NCBI GenBank assembly: GCA_046263195.1
Contig: JBHELG010000079.1
Span: 1-25,375, forward strand
DNA length: 25,375 bases
Reading direction: 5' to 3'
DNA from: JBHELG01 sp046263195
GTDB taxonomy: Bacteria > Actinomycetota > Nitriliruptoria > Nitriliruptorales > JAHWKO01
This document shows, piece by piece, positions 1 to 8,085 of this stretch. The first letter of the stretch is position 1; each line of letters begins with the position of its first letter. The translations under genes and the position numbers were made by a program. The notes below the pieces were generated by a model. That model saw nothing but the letters and a program-made list of their open reading frames with translations. It was not told the DNA's origin and did no database searches.

Positions 1-731
1 GCGTGATCGCGACCACGACGATGGCATCGGCCAAGCGGCCCAGAGTCCCGGGAGCGGTCGCCTCCACGAGCGAGACCGTGACGATCGCTGCCACCGCCAT
101 CGCCCCGCCGTAGAAGAGCAGCTTGATCTGTTGGCGCTCGAGCGGACGCGCGGCGGAAGCGAACGATCACGGAGGCGACCGAACCGATCAGTGCGGGCAC
201 CAGCAGGATGATGCCGAACGAGATCGCCTCGCTCAGGCCGCGCAGGTAGTAGGGGTTGGGGCCGTACTCCTCCGTGCCGCCGAGATACTGGCCGAACGCC
301 ATCTCGAAGATGAAGGCCGCGGCGCCCAAACCGGACGCCCAGGCGATGGCTCGCCAGCGCGAAGAGGGAAGCCGGCCATCCGGGAACAGGAGGAGAACGA
401 AGGTGGGGGGCACCAGGACGACCGGGGCCCAGGTCCAGTGGCTCTGCCATTCGGCGAACTCGAGGAGTCCCGCCGTACCGGTCACTTCCAGCGCGACCTC
501 GGCGAGGCCGGAGAGGCTCCACCACAGCCCGAGACCCAGGAAGATCCAGCCGATCGCGTTCCGTGCGCGGGATGCCACGACCGCTCCCACCGTCGCCATC
601 ACCACCACCGCCAGGAGAGCAGGCGCGTCCCTCGCGACGACGGACTCGTTGAATGCGACCGTCGCGGCGAGCATGACCATCGTGGTTCCCCACAGCGACC
701 ATGCGACGCCGACGAGTGTTCGACCCTTCAT
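1..731 (-). pseudogene. Membrane sensor kinase N-terminal part, frameshifted and cut by window edge
   Basis: Reading from an ATG at 731, about 190 residues of multi-pass membrane protein are encoded, with hydrophobic helices, an LLFPDGRL motif and then VIVRFRRA. The frame then changes at about 145-155, in a GC-only run. The expected continuation (RPLERQQIKLLFYGG, then a hydrophobic helix ending ADAIVVVAIT) lies in another frame and runs off the window. LLFPDGRL and the ERQQxxLLF block also occur in the neighbouring kinase (800-3058), so this is a paralogous NarL-type sensor kinase. The kinase core would lie beyond position 1. It is downstream of, and probably co-transcribed with, that kinase. 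The shift is either a real disabling mutation or a sequencing error; the sequence alone cannot tell. Confidence 0.75.
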
Positions 732-732
732 G

Positions 733-752
733 GGTGGGAAGTCCCTCCCACC
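733..752 (-). promoter_or_regulatory. Hairpin enclosing the Shine-Dalgarno of the downstream kinase
   Basis: A perfect 7-bp inverted repeat (GGTGGGA at 733-739, TCCCACC at 746-752, 6-nt loop) ends one base before the ATG at 731. On the transcript the purine-rich GGGAGGGA, the only ribosome-binding candidate, lies inside the stem and loop. It could limit translation of the downstream kinase. This function is inferred from position only. Confidence 0.4.
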
Positions 753-799
753 ACGCCAACAACAGGCGAAGAAGGCGCTGTCATTGCTTTCAGACCGCC

Positions 800-3058
800 C
801 TACTCCCCGTCCACGGGGACGCACCCGAGCACCGTCGTCCCCTGCCCCGGCGCGGAGCGGATTTCGAGCGTGCCGTCGAGTGCCTCGACGCGGTCGATCA
901 TGTTCTGGATGCCTGACCCGGCCGGGCAGCTGTCGGGATCGAAGCCGCTGCCATTGTCCGTGACGGTGAAGGTCAGCAGTCCGTGGTCGCGGGCCAGGGT
1001 GACATCGATGCGGTCCGCGCCCGCGTACTTCGTGGCGTTCTGCAGCGCCTCGAGGCAGCAGAAGTACACGGCGGCCTCCACCTCTCGCGCGAAGCGTCCG
1101 ATGCCGTCGGCGTCGATCCTGACCGGGACCGGCACGCGGCCGGCTTGAGCACGCAGGGCCGCAACGAGCCCCTCCGAGGCGAGGAGGGGAGGGTAGATGC
1201 CGCGGGCGAGCGCCCTCAGGTTGTCGATCGCGGTCCCGGTGTCCTCGTTGAGCTGCCTCAGGAGTTGCTCGACGGGCTGGCCCTTCTTCGCCAGCTGCTC
1301 GGCGAGCCCCAGACGCACCTTGATCGAGATGAGCTCCTGCTGGGCACCATCGTGGATGTTGCGTTCGATACGGCGTCGCTCCTCGTCCTGGGCGGTGACG
1401 AGCCGCTGGCGCGAGGCCTTCAGGTCGTCGAGGCGCGCGAGCAGTTGGGCCGTGAGGCGGACGTTGCGCAGCACGAGGCCGGCCTGGCCCGCGAGGTCGG
1501 CGAGCAGCTTCTCCTCGGTCGGGTTGAGCGACTCGGAGGCCGGTTTCGTCACCGTGAGAGCGCCGAGAACCTCACCCTGATGGAGGACGGGGACCGCTGC
1601 GGTGACGTTCCCGAGATCGGGCAGGACTTCGCCGTCCAGGGGGATCGCGACGGGAGCCCCGTCCTGCTGGGGCCAGCTGGCGGCCCGCCGCGCTTCACCT
1701 GAGACGACGAGCCAGATCTCGGCCCGCATGGCCGCGGTTCCCTCGGCGAGCAGGCGAGACATGCGTGTGAGCAGCTCCTCGGTGGCCACCGTCTCCCCCA
1801 CCCGCTCGGAGAATGAGGAGAGGACCTCGTAGGGCGTGGCGCGGGGGCCGTACACGAGCCGGTTGGCGAGCTGCTGGACACGCTCCTTGACCGGTTCGAA
1901 CGCGACGGCAACGACGCCGGTGGCCAGGACCAGAAGCACCGCGTTGTCCCCCGATGCACCGATCAGTCGGCCGAGACCGACCACGACCACGACGTAGACG
2001 GCGGCGACGAACCCCGCCAGTGTGGAGTAGACGAGGGTGCGGCTGATGACACGGTCGACGTTCCAGAGCCGGAATCGAAGCAGGCCGATGAGCAGCGCGA
2101 CGGGGATGATCGCGAACACGGGCTGGAACACCCGGAACAGGGTGACGGGGATGACGTCGATCGGGCGCCCCGCGAAGTCCTGGAAGGCTGACTCGTTCAC
2201 CCCACGGAAGAGGACGAACACGCCGAGCAGGAGCGCGGGTGCCAGCGCCCAGAACAGCAGACGCGACTGTTGACGCTCGACCGGGGTCGGCGCGTGGCGG
2301 TAGCGGTAGACCTGCGCGGCTACGCCGACTAGGGGTGCGAGCAGCCCGAAGACCATGATGATCGCAAGGGTCCGTGAGGTGCCTTGGATCTGGGTGGCAA
2401 GCAGCGCGACGATGCTGGCGGCGACGCCATAGAAGGCGACGAGTGGAGCCCTCCTCCAGCGGGGGACGAGTCGCCCGTCGGGGAACAGCAGCAGTGCCAG
2501 CACGTACGAGGCGGCGGCCACGAGGTGGAACGCCTCGTGGCTGAGCGATTCGAGACGTGTCGGCTCCAGCGCCTCGTAGGTCCCGTAGGCCTGGAGGTTG
2601 AAGATCGCGGCGGTGCCGATCATGCCCACCGCGAGCAGTCGCGCGGTGCGGTCCCGTGGTCGCAGCCACACGAGGAAGCCGGCGAGGCCGAGGTTGAAGA
2701 GGCTGAAGGCGTAGTCGAGCACGAGCTGCCATGCCGGCTGCACCCGATGCGCCGCGTCGGCCATGGCCTCGGCGAGGCGGCCGAGCTCGCCTCCTTGCAG
2801 GCCCCACTCGTGGAGACGGTCGTGAACACCCGGCAGTGCCCCCGCGAGTGCTGCGCCCACTCCACCCAGGAGGGCGCTGAGCGCGAAGGCGATGTAGACG
2901 ACGAGGAAGGCGCCGAAGACGAGGTCAGTCCAACCCAGGCGGGAGCGCCCCGCGTCCGGGACGTCGACCTCGGAGGGCTGCGTGGTGGCCGTGCCGCCTG
3001 GGGCCACCTCGCCGGTCGAGACTGCCATCTGCCTACCCGTCATAGGTCCTGCCTGCAT
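800..3058 (-). CDS. NarL-type membrane sensor histidine kinase
   Basis: This 752-residue protein is predicted to autophosphorylate and pass phosphate to a response regulator. About residues 45-400 are a multi-pass membrane region with LLFPDGRL and VERQQSRLLF motifs. A GAF-like segment follows (about 420-545). The HisKA_3 dimerisation helix carries DEERRRIERNIHDGAQQ with the phospho-acceptor His569. The ATPase domain has an N-box (LQNATKY, Asn674), DNGSGFD (Asp701) and GSGIQNM. The DEERRRIER-HDGAQQ signature is typical of the NarL/DesK kinase class. Its start lies 8 bp after the stop of the cupredoxin lipoprotein, so the two are probably one transcript. An ATG at 3043 is an alternative start. 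Likely partners are the NarL-type regulator at 6367-7035 and the receiver-cyclase at 4545, inferred from proximity. The sensed signal is unknown. Confidence 0.93.
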   Translation of the reverse strand: MQAGPMTGRQMAVSTGEVAPGGTATTQPSEVDVPDAGRSRLGWTDLVFGAFLVVYIAFALSALLGGVGAALAGALPGVHDRLHEWGLQGGELGRLAEAMADAAHRVQPAWQLVLDYAFSLFNLGLAGFLVWLRPRDRTARLLAVGMIGTAAIFNLQAYGTYEALEPTRLESLSHEAFHLVAAASYVLALLLFPDGRLVPRWRRAPLVAFYGVAASIVALLATQIQGTSRTLAIIMVFGLLAPLVGVAAQVYRYRHAPTPVERQQSRLLFWALAPALLLGVFVLFRGVNESAFQDFAGRPIDVIPVTLFRVFQPVFAIIPVALLIGLLRFRLWNVDRVISRTLVYSTLAGFVAAVYVVVVVGLGRLIGASGDNAVLLVLATGVVAVAFEPVKERVQQLANRLVYGPRATPYEVLSSFSERVGETVATEELLTRMSRLLAEGTAAMRAEIWLVVSGEARRAASWPQQDGAPVAIPLDGEVLPDLGNVTAAVPVLHQGEVLGALTVTKPASESLNPTEEKLLADLAGQAGLVLRNVRLTAQLLARLDDLKASRQRLVTAQDEERRRIERNIHDGAQQELISIKVRLGLAEQLAKKGQPVEQLLRQLNEDTGTAIDNLRALARGIYPPLLASEGLVAALRAQAGRVPVPVRIDADGIGRFAREVEAAVYFCCLEALQNATKYAGADRIDVTLARDHGLLTFTVTDNGSGFDPDSCPAGSGIQNMIDRVEALDGTLEIRSAPGQGTTVLGCVPVDGE

Positions 3059-3065
3059 GGGCTGT

Positions 3066-4298
3066 TCAGCGGACGGTGACCCTGCCGACCATCCGCGGGT
3101 GGAGCAGGCAGGCGTAGTTGTACGTGCCGGGCTTCGTGAAGGTCAGGCTGTAGGTGGACTGGTGGAAGAGCGGGCCCGAAGATTTGAATCCGACGCCGTC
3201 CCACTGGCCGGCGTCGATGGCGGGAGGGGCCGGTTCCTGTTCCGGCTCCGGCGCGGCTGCTTCGCCGGCCGGAGCCTCCTCGGGCTCCTCTGGCAGGGGC
3301 GGAGAGTTGACCGGGTCATAGGCCTGGGGGTTCGCAATGACGGTGCCGTCCTGCTCGACGGTGAACTGAGCGAAGTACTCCGGCACGTTGAAGCTCACCG
3401 TGTGTGGGGGGCCGACGAAGGTCCACGTCACCTTCTCTCCGACCCGAGTCTCGAGCGGGTCGGGGAAGAACTCGCTGATGAAGGCATGTACGGGCGCGGG
3501 ACTTGCCCAACCGGACAGGGGGCGCCGGAAGCGCTCGTCACCCAGTTCGACCTCGTCACGCTCGTGGGCCTGGCGATGGGCGACCACGAGCGGCGCGGCC
3601 ATCGTGTCGATCTCCTGGCGGGCCTGCCTTGCGACCTCCTCCTGCGAGGGGATCTCCACATCGGAGGGGACGACGGTGATCGTGCCCGCCATCCACGGAC
3701 CGTGGTAGTTGCAGTAGTACGAGTACGTGCCGGGCGAGACGTCGTTGGAGAGCGGGACCTCGAACCGGTTGCCCTGGGTGCCCTGGTAGGGGATGAAGCC
3801 ACTGTTGTAGTAGGACTGGCGGCCGTTGAACCTCGGTTGGGTCTGCCGGTCGTCAGCGCAGGGGGTGTTGGGGTCCGCCGGTGGAGTTCCCTCGTCGAGG
3901 TAGCAGGGCTGAGCCCCGTTCTGTGCCACACCTTCCTCACCGAACATCCACGGCAGGTCCTTCATGGCCGCCTCGAAGGCGGCCTCGTCCTCCGGAGACG
4001 GCTCGGCATCAGGCTCGGGGTACTTCTCAATGAGGGGCGCGACGACGCTCATCGCGCCGTCCACGAGCGTCCCCATGGTCACGCTGTGGGGCTCGCCGGT
4101 CCATTCCTGCCGGAAAGCGACGGTGTCCCCCGCGTGGACGCGCACGTCCCTGGGAAAGTAGGCGAGAAAAGAGGTTGGGAACTCGTCGTGGTTGTAGTCG
4201 GCGAGAACGGTGCGGGTGGGTGAGGACTCGACCCCGACACCGCCGCAGGCGGCCGCCGTGAGGACGAGTGCCGCCACGGCGGCGAGACGTAGTTTGAT
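3066..4298 (-). CDS. Two-domain cupredoxin lipoprotein
   Basis: This is a secreted, lipid-anchored protein with two type-1 copper (plastocyanin/amicyanin-like) domains. The signal peptide ends in LTAAAC-GG, a common actinobacterial lipobox. Domain 1 shows the ligand pattern His (EPHSVTM) and Cys-x2-His-x3-Met (CNYHGPWM). Domain 2 shows His (PPHTVSF) and Cys-x2-His-x2-Met (CLLHPRM), as in amicyanin. A Pro/Glu/Ala-rich linker lies inside the second domain. Start choice: the only standard start is GTG at 4277, which would leave a signal peptide without positive charges and has no Shine-Dalgarno. Seven codons upstream an ATC at 4298 gives I-K-L-R-L-A-A and sits 6 nt after a perfect GGAGGT, so ATC (or a mutated ATG) is preferred. 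It is followed within 8 bp by the sensor kinase, suggesting an electron-transfer or copper/redox-sensing role beside that kinase. Confidence 0.88.
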   Translation of the reverse strand: MKLRLAAVAALVLTAAACGGVGVESSPTRTVLADYNHDEFPTSFLAYFPRDVRVHAGDTVAFRQEWTGEPHSVTMGTLVDGAMSVVAPLIEKYPEPDAEPSPEDEAAFEAAMKDLPWMFGEEGVAQNGAQPCYLDEGTPPADPNTPCADDRQTQPRFNGRQSYYNSGFIPYQGTQGNRFEVPLSNDVSPGTYSYYCNYHGPWMAGTITVVPSDVEIPSQEEVARQARQEIDTMAAPLVVAHRQAHERDEVELGDERFRRPLSGWASPAPVHAFISEFFPDPLETRVGEKVTWTFVGPPHTVSFNVPEYFAQFTVEQDGTVIANPQAYDPVNSPPLPEEPEEAPAGEAAAPEPEQEPAPPAIDAGQWDGVGFKSSGPLFHQSTYSLTFTKPGTYNYACLLHPRMVGRVTVR

Positions 4299-4544
4299 GG
4301 AAGAACCTCCGAGGGGTGCCCAGGATCACTGCATGAAAAATCGGCGTTCGGTCATTGTCCGCCTGTAAGAGAGGGCGCGCAACCGCCCTGCGAAGTTACC
4401 CTCTTACTCTCAGCAATGGAGGAGACGGTAGATGGTGTCGACCGGGCAGGGGCGGACACGGGTTCATGATGGGGGTGGCACCACCGGCGAGCGGGGTGAG
4501 ATTCCCCTGGCGGGTCGAGCCCCGAAGCCGCAGTATCCGCTGCC
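4299..4544. promoter_or_regulatory. Divergent intergenic region with nested inverted repeats
   Basis: This 246-bp gap separates the divergent lipoprotein-kinase unit and the receiver-cyclase gene, so it must hold promoters for both. The clearest structure is nested: outer arms GTAAGAG (4365-4371) and CTCTTAC (4401-4407), and an inner perfect stem AGGGCG (4372-4377) and CGCCCT (4384-4389). It could be an operator or an RNA hairpin. GGAGGT at 4305-4310 serves the lipoprotein. I see no convincing -35/-10 pair and no strong ribosome site before the ATG at 4545. Confidence 0.4.
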
Positions 4545-5852
4545 ATGAACGGCTCTCACATCACCGTGTTCCTCGCCGACGACAACCTCATCGTCCGCGA
4601 AGGGGTACGGGCGCTGCTCAGTATGGAGAGCGACCTGGAGGTGGTGGGTGTCGCATCGGACTATGACGAGCTCTGCGCCGGTGCTGAGGTCGCCGCCCCG
4701 CAGGTGCTCGTCACCGACATCCGCATGCCGCCGACCTTTCAACGTGAGGGCATCGACGCTGCCAAGGAGGTGCGCAAGCGACACCCAGGCACCGGGGTGG
4801 TCGTACTGTCCCAGTACGACGAGCCCGAGTACGCGATCTCGTTGCTCAGCGAAGGTGCGGCTGGCTACGCCTACCTCCTGAAGGACCGCATCGCCGAGGG
4901 CGACCAGCTCGCCCGGGCCGTGCGCGAGGTCGCCTCCGGCGGTTCGGTGCTCGACCCGAAGATCGTCGAGGCCCTCATCCGCCCAGTCAGCCACGAGGGC
5001 GACCTCACCCCCGCGGAGGACGAACTGCTGCGCATGGTGGCCGAGGGGCGACCGATCAAGGCGATCGCGGTCGCACGGAACACGACCGCCACCGACGTGG
5101 CCGATTCCATCGAGGGCCTGTTCGTCAAGCTCGCCCAGGGCCTCAGCGCCGGCAACCAGAGAAGCCTCTCCCAGCTCAGGCAGCTGCAGCAGGCGATCGT
5201 CGAACGCGAAGAGCAGGGCGAGACACTCAGCCGGCTCCTGCCCGGCGGCATCGCCGAGAAGCTCCTCGCCGAGGGCCGCCGTTCCGGCGAGACCGAGAGG
5301 CTCGAGGTGACCGTGCTGATGTCGGACGTCCGCGGCTACTCCTCCATCGCCGAGCGGACCGATCCCAGCGTGCTCGCCGGACAGCTGCAGCAGCACCGCG
5401 AGGCCATGAACCACGCGATCATCGACGCGGGCGGCACGGTCATGCAGTTCGTCGGCGACGCCGTCATGGGCGTGTTCGGCGCCCCCGTCGCCTGTCCTGA
5501 CCACGCGGACCGGGCCCTCGCCGCCGCCCTCGCGATGCACATCGCCCAGAACGACGTCAATGCCCGCTGGGAGGCGGAAGGGCTGGCGCCCTTCGGGCTC
5601 GGGATCGGCCTGTCGACCGGCGTGGTGACCGCGGGAATCCTCGGGTCGGAGGAGCGGGCGGAGTATTCGGTGGTCGGGGACACGGTGAATCTCACCCAGC
5701 GCATCCAGGAGTGGGCGGGAGCCGGTGAGACCGTCCTGACCGAGGCGACCTACGCGGCCCTCCATGACAGAGTCGATGCCGAGGCGCTCGAGCCGGCGCA
5801 GGTCAAGGGGCGTCAGGCGCCGGTCGCCGCCTACCGCACACCCAGGCGGTGA
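4545..5852 (+). CDS. Response regulator fused to a class III nucleotide cyclase
   Basis: This 435-residue protein probably makes a cyclic nucleotide in response to phosphorylation. Residues 1-125 are a receiver domain with acidic DD12-13, phospho-acceptor Asp58 (VTDIRMPP), the switch Ser in VVLSQYDEPEY and Lys in YLLKDR. About residues 150-205 resemble a NarL-type helix-turn-helix (LTPAEDELLRMVAEG) but are degenerate. A helical linker follows (QLRQLQQAIVEREEQ, then LLPGGIAEKLLAEG). The cyclase domain has metal-binding Asp261 and Asp305, and the transition-state Asn382 and Arg386 in VNLTQRI. The residue that normally selects adenine (Lys in DKFIGD) is Gln301, and its partner position is Ser375, so substrate and activity are uncertain. 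Its receiver closely resembles that of the regulator at 6367-7035 (DIRMPPT, VVVLSQY-EPEYAI), so both may answer to the same kinase. Confidence 0.93.
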   Translation: MNGSHITVFLADDNLIVREGVRALLSMESDLEVVGVASDYDELCAGAEVAAPQVLVTDIRMPPTFQREGIDAAKEVRKRHPGTGVVVLSQYDEPEYAISLLSEGAAGYAYLLKDRIAEGDQLARAVREVASGGSVLDPKIVEALIRPVSHEGDLTPAEDELLRMVAEGRPIKAIAVARNTTATDVADSIEGLFVKLAQGLSAGNQRSLSQLRQLQQAIVEREEQGETLSRLLPGGIAEKLLAEGRRSGETERLEVTVLMSDVRGYSSIAERTDPSVLAGQLQQHREAMNHAIIDAGGTVMQFVGDAVMGVFGAPVACPDHADRALAAALAMHIAQNDVNARWEAEGLAPFGLGIGLSTGVVTAGILGSEERAEYSVVGDTVNLTQRIQEWAGAGETVLTEATYAALHDRVDAEALEPAQVKGRQAPVAAYRTPRR

Positions 5853-5873
5853 CGAGACGGCGGGCGGGACGAT

Positions 5874-6254
5874 TCAGGCGACGGTCGCGGACTCCCAGGC
5901 CGCCACGAGCCCGTCAGGCCCGAAGGCGGATTTCGGGACATACCCGATCGCCCCGGCTTCGATCGCACGCGACTCGTATTCCTGCGGCTCGTAGGTGGAC
6001 AGGACGAGCACCCGGGTCTGCTGCGTCTCCGCCAGGATCTGTCGCGTCGCTTCGAGGCCGTTCATGCCCGGCAGGTTGACGTCCATGAGGACGAGATCCG
6101 GTTCGAGCTGCGGGGCCAGCTCGACAGCTGCCTCGCCGCTGTCCGCTTCTCCCACCACCTCGAAACCATCGGTGAGCTCGACGACCATCCGGGCCGCCAC
6201 TCGGAACGGCTCCTGATCGTCGACGATCAACACCCGAACGGTCAGCTCTCCCAT
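5874..6254 (-). CDS. Stand-alone response regulator receiver protein
   Basis: This is about 126 residues and is a single CheY-like receiver domain with no output domain. It has the acidic pair in LIVDDQEPFR, phospho-acceptor Asp in DLVLMDVNLPGMNG, the switch residue in VLVLSTYEPQEY and Lys in GYVPKSAFG. The ATG at 6254 is chosen. An upstream GTG at 6272 would add six residues that lack receiver character, and a GTG a few codons inside is also possible after GGAGAG. It converges on the receiver-cyclase gene with a 21-bp gap. Without an output domain it probably acts as a phosphate shuttle or sink, or through protein contact. Confidence 0.88.
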   Translation of the reverse strand: MGELTVRVLIVDDQEPFRVAARMVVELTDGFEVVGEADSGEAAVELAPQLEPDLVLMDVNLPGMNGLEATRQILAETQQTRVLVLSTYEPQEYESRAIEAGAIGYVPKSAFGPDGLVAAWESATVA

Positions 6255-6292
6255 TTCGGAGCATGGTGCCACCGGCGCCAGGGCATGACCAA

Positions 6293-6330
6293 CCTGCCAG
6301 CCGGCAGGCTGGGGGTGGGGCTACCACCCC
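6293..6330 (-). terminator. Two adjacent hairpins between the two receiver genes
   Basis: Two stem-loops lie in the 112-bp gap after the NarL-type regulator. One is CCTGCC-AGCC-GGCAGG (6293-6308). The other has a 7-bp stem (GGGGTGG 6312-6318, CCACCCC 6324-6330). There is no clear U-run, so this may be a weak terminator or a processing site. Confidence 0.4.
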
Positions 6331-6366
6331 TTGTCGCCGCTTCGGCCACGCGCCCTTTTGTCCGGT

Positions 6367-7035
6367 TCACTCGCCGCGAGCGCCCAGGTACAGCAGCACC
6401 GCCCGCACCCGCCGGTGGGTCGCCTGCTCCTCGGAGAGTCCGAGCTTCGCGAAGAGCGAGTTGATGTGCTTCTCGACCGCCCGCTCGGTGAGGAACAGAC
6501 TCTGGGCGATCGCGGCGTTGTTCTTGCCCTGAGCCATCTCGGCGAGCACCTCGCGTTCCCGCGGCGTGAGTCGATCGAGCCCCGAGTCCGCCTCCTTTGC
6601 TCGGGCGGAGACGAGCACCTCGACGACCTTCGGGTCGATGACCGAACCGCCGCGCGCGACCTCCCGAACCGCTCCCAACAACTGGTCGAGGTCCGAGACC
6701 CGCTCCTTCAACAGGTAGGCCCGCCGGGCCGAGCCGTGCTGGAACAGCGTTATGGCGTACTCAGGCTCGGAGTACTGACTGAGAACGACCACGCCGACCT
6801 CGGGGGCCGTCTCCCGCAGCCATTCGGCGGCCCGGATGCCCTCGTCGGTGCCGGTCGGGGGCATGCGGATATCTGTGAGCACGACGTCCGGCTGCGTGCT
6901 CTCGACCGCGGCCTTGAGCGAATCGAGATCGTCAGCGACGGCGACGAGTTCGAGCTCCGACTGGGTCTCGATGAGGAGTTTCACGCCCTCGCGGACGAGG
7001 TAGCTGTCGTCGGCGAGCACGACCCTGATCGGCAT
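6367..7035 (-). CDS. NarL/FixJ-family response regulator
   Basis: This 222-residue DNA-binding regulator has a receiver domain (residues 1-120) with Asp-Asp in VVLADDSYLVREG, phospho-acceptor in VVLTDIRMPPTGT and Lys in AYLLKERVS. A LuxR-type helix-turn-helix follows (about 155-215): LTPREREVLAEMAQG, then AIAQSLFLTERAVEKHINSLFAKLGL, intact unlike the copy in the receiver-cyclase protein. GGGAG lies four bases before the ATG. It is the natural DNA-binding partner for the sensor kinases at 1-3058, although no kinase is adjacent. It starts 28 bp after the alcohol dehydrogenase stop and is probably on the same transcript. Confidence 0.94.
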   Translation of the reverse strand: MPIRVVLADDSYLVREGVKLLIETQSELELVAVADDLDSLKAAVESTQPDVVLTDIRMPPTGTDEGIRAAEWLRETAPEVGVVVLSQYSEPEYAITLFQHGSARRAYLLKERVSDLDQLLGAVREVARGGSVIDPKVVEVLVSARAKEADSGLDRLTPREREVLAEMAQGKNNAAIAQSLFLTERAVEKHINSLFAKLGLSEEQATHRRVRAVLLYLGARGE

Positions 7036-7063
7036 GGGCTCCCAGGATATACGCGACGGGGTT

Positions 7064-8083
7064 TCAGCCGGCCTCTATTCGTAAGACGGCCACGCCGGCG
7101 AAGCGCCCTTGGGCGAGGTCGACGAGCGCCTGGTCGGCCGCGTCGAACGGGTAGCTCGCCACCGTCAGCTCGGCCCCGATGCGGGCGGCTATGCGCAGGA
7201 ACTCTTCACCGTCTGCCCGGGTGTTCGCGGTGACGCTGCGAAGATTCCGCTCCTGGAAGAGGTGACGGTCGTAATTGAGGGACGGGACGTCGGTCAGGTG
7301 GATGCCGGCGACGGACAGCGTGCCTCCGCGGTCCAGCGCAGCGAGCGCGTCGGGGACGACCGCACCGACGGGGGCGAAGACGATCGCGGCGTCGAGCTTC
7401 TCCGGCGGCATGTCACCCTCACCTCCCACCCAGGCTGCTCCCAGACTGCGGGCGAGCTCCTGCGAGTCCGGGGAGCGGGTGACGACGTGGAGCTCCGCTC
7501 CGGCGCTGAGGGCGACCTGGGCGACGATGTGGGCGGAGGCGCCGAAGCCGTACATGCCCAGCCGGCCTCCGGGTGGCAGGTCGGCTCGTTTCCAGGCCCG
7601 GTAGCCGACGATGCCCGCACACAGCAGGGGCGCGGCCTGCTCGTCGTCGAACCCCTCGGGAATGGCGTACGCGTAGGCTTCTGGCACCACCGCGTACTCC
7701 GCGTAACCGCCGTCGTCGGTCCAGCCCGTGAAGCGAGGTTCCAGGCAGAGGTTCTCGTCGCCTCGACGGCAGAACCGGCAGCGTCCGCAGGTACGACGCA
7801 GCCAGGGGATGCCTATGCGGTCGCCGGGTTGGAAGCGCTGCGTCCCTTCGCCGAGCGCGTCGACGATCCCGACGACCTCGTGGCCCGGTACGACCTTGTC
7901 GCGCCGGGGAGGGAGATCTCCTTCCGCCACGTGGAGATCGGTGCGGCACACCCCGCATACGGCGACACGAATGCGGAGCTCGCCCGGTTGCGGTTTCGGA
8001 ACCTCCCGCTCGACGAGCTCGAGCGGTCGCTGGTCGGCCGGCCGAGGCTCGGTGACCACCCAGGCCCGCATGGTGCCGGCCAC
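7064..8083 (-). CDS. Zinc-dependent alcohol dehydrogenase (AdhA-like)
   Basis: This medium-chain dehydrogenase/reductase oxidises alcohols or reduces aldehydes with NAD(P). The catalytic zinc ligands are in CGVCRTDLH, in GHEVVG and in APLLCAGIVGYRAW. The structural zinc cysteines are in CGRCRFCRRGDENLC. The nucleotide-binding loop is GMYGFGASAH. The family core starts at MRAW (ATG 8069-8071). The GTG at 8083 is preferred because GGAG precedes it by 5 bases and it lies 2 bp after the subtilase stop, which suggests translational coupling. Starting at 8083 gives 339 residues, at the ATG 335; the family norm is about 330-350. The association with a protease is unexplained. Confidence 0.93.
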   Translation of the reverse strand: MAGTMRAWVVTEPRPADQRPLELVEREVPKPQPGELRIRVAVCGVCRTDLHVAEGDLPPRRDKVVPGHEVVGIVDALGEGTQRFQPGDRIGIPWLRRTCGRCRFCRRGDENLCLEPRFTGWTDDGGYAEYAVVPEAYAYAIPEGFDDEQAAPLLCAGIVGYRAWKRADLPPGGRLGMYGFGASAHIVAQVALSAGAELHVVTRSPDSQELARSLGAAWVGGEGDMPPEKLDAAIVFAPVGAVVPDALAALDRGGTLSVAGIHLTDVPSLNYDRHLFQERNLRSVTANTRADGEEFLRIAARIGAELTVASYPFDAADQALVDLAQGRFAGVAVLRIEAG

Positions 8084-8085
8084 CG

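Noticed and set aside
123..1148. Long open frame on the plus strand (341 residues)
   Set aside because: It is an antisense shadow of the two sensor kinase genes; its protein is low-complexity Arg/Gly/Asp-rich and has no family motif.
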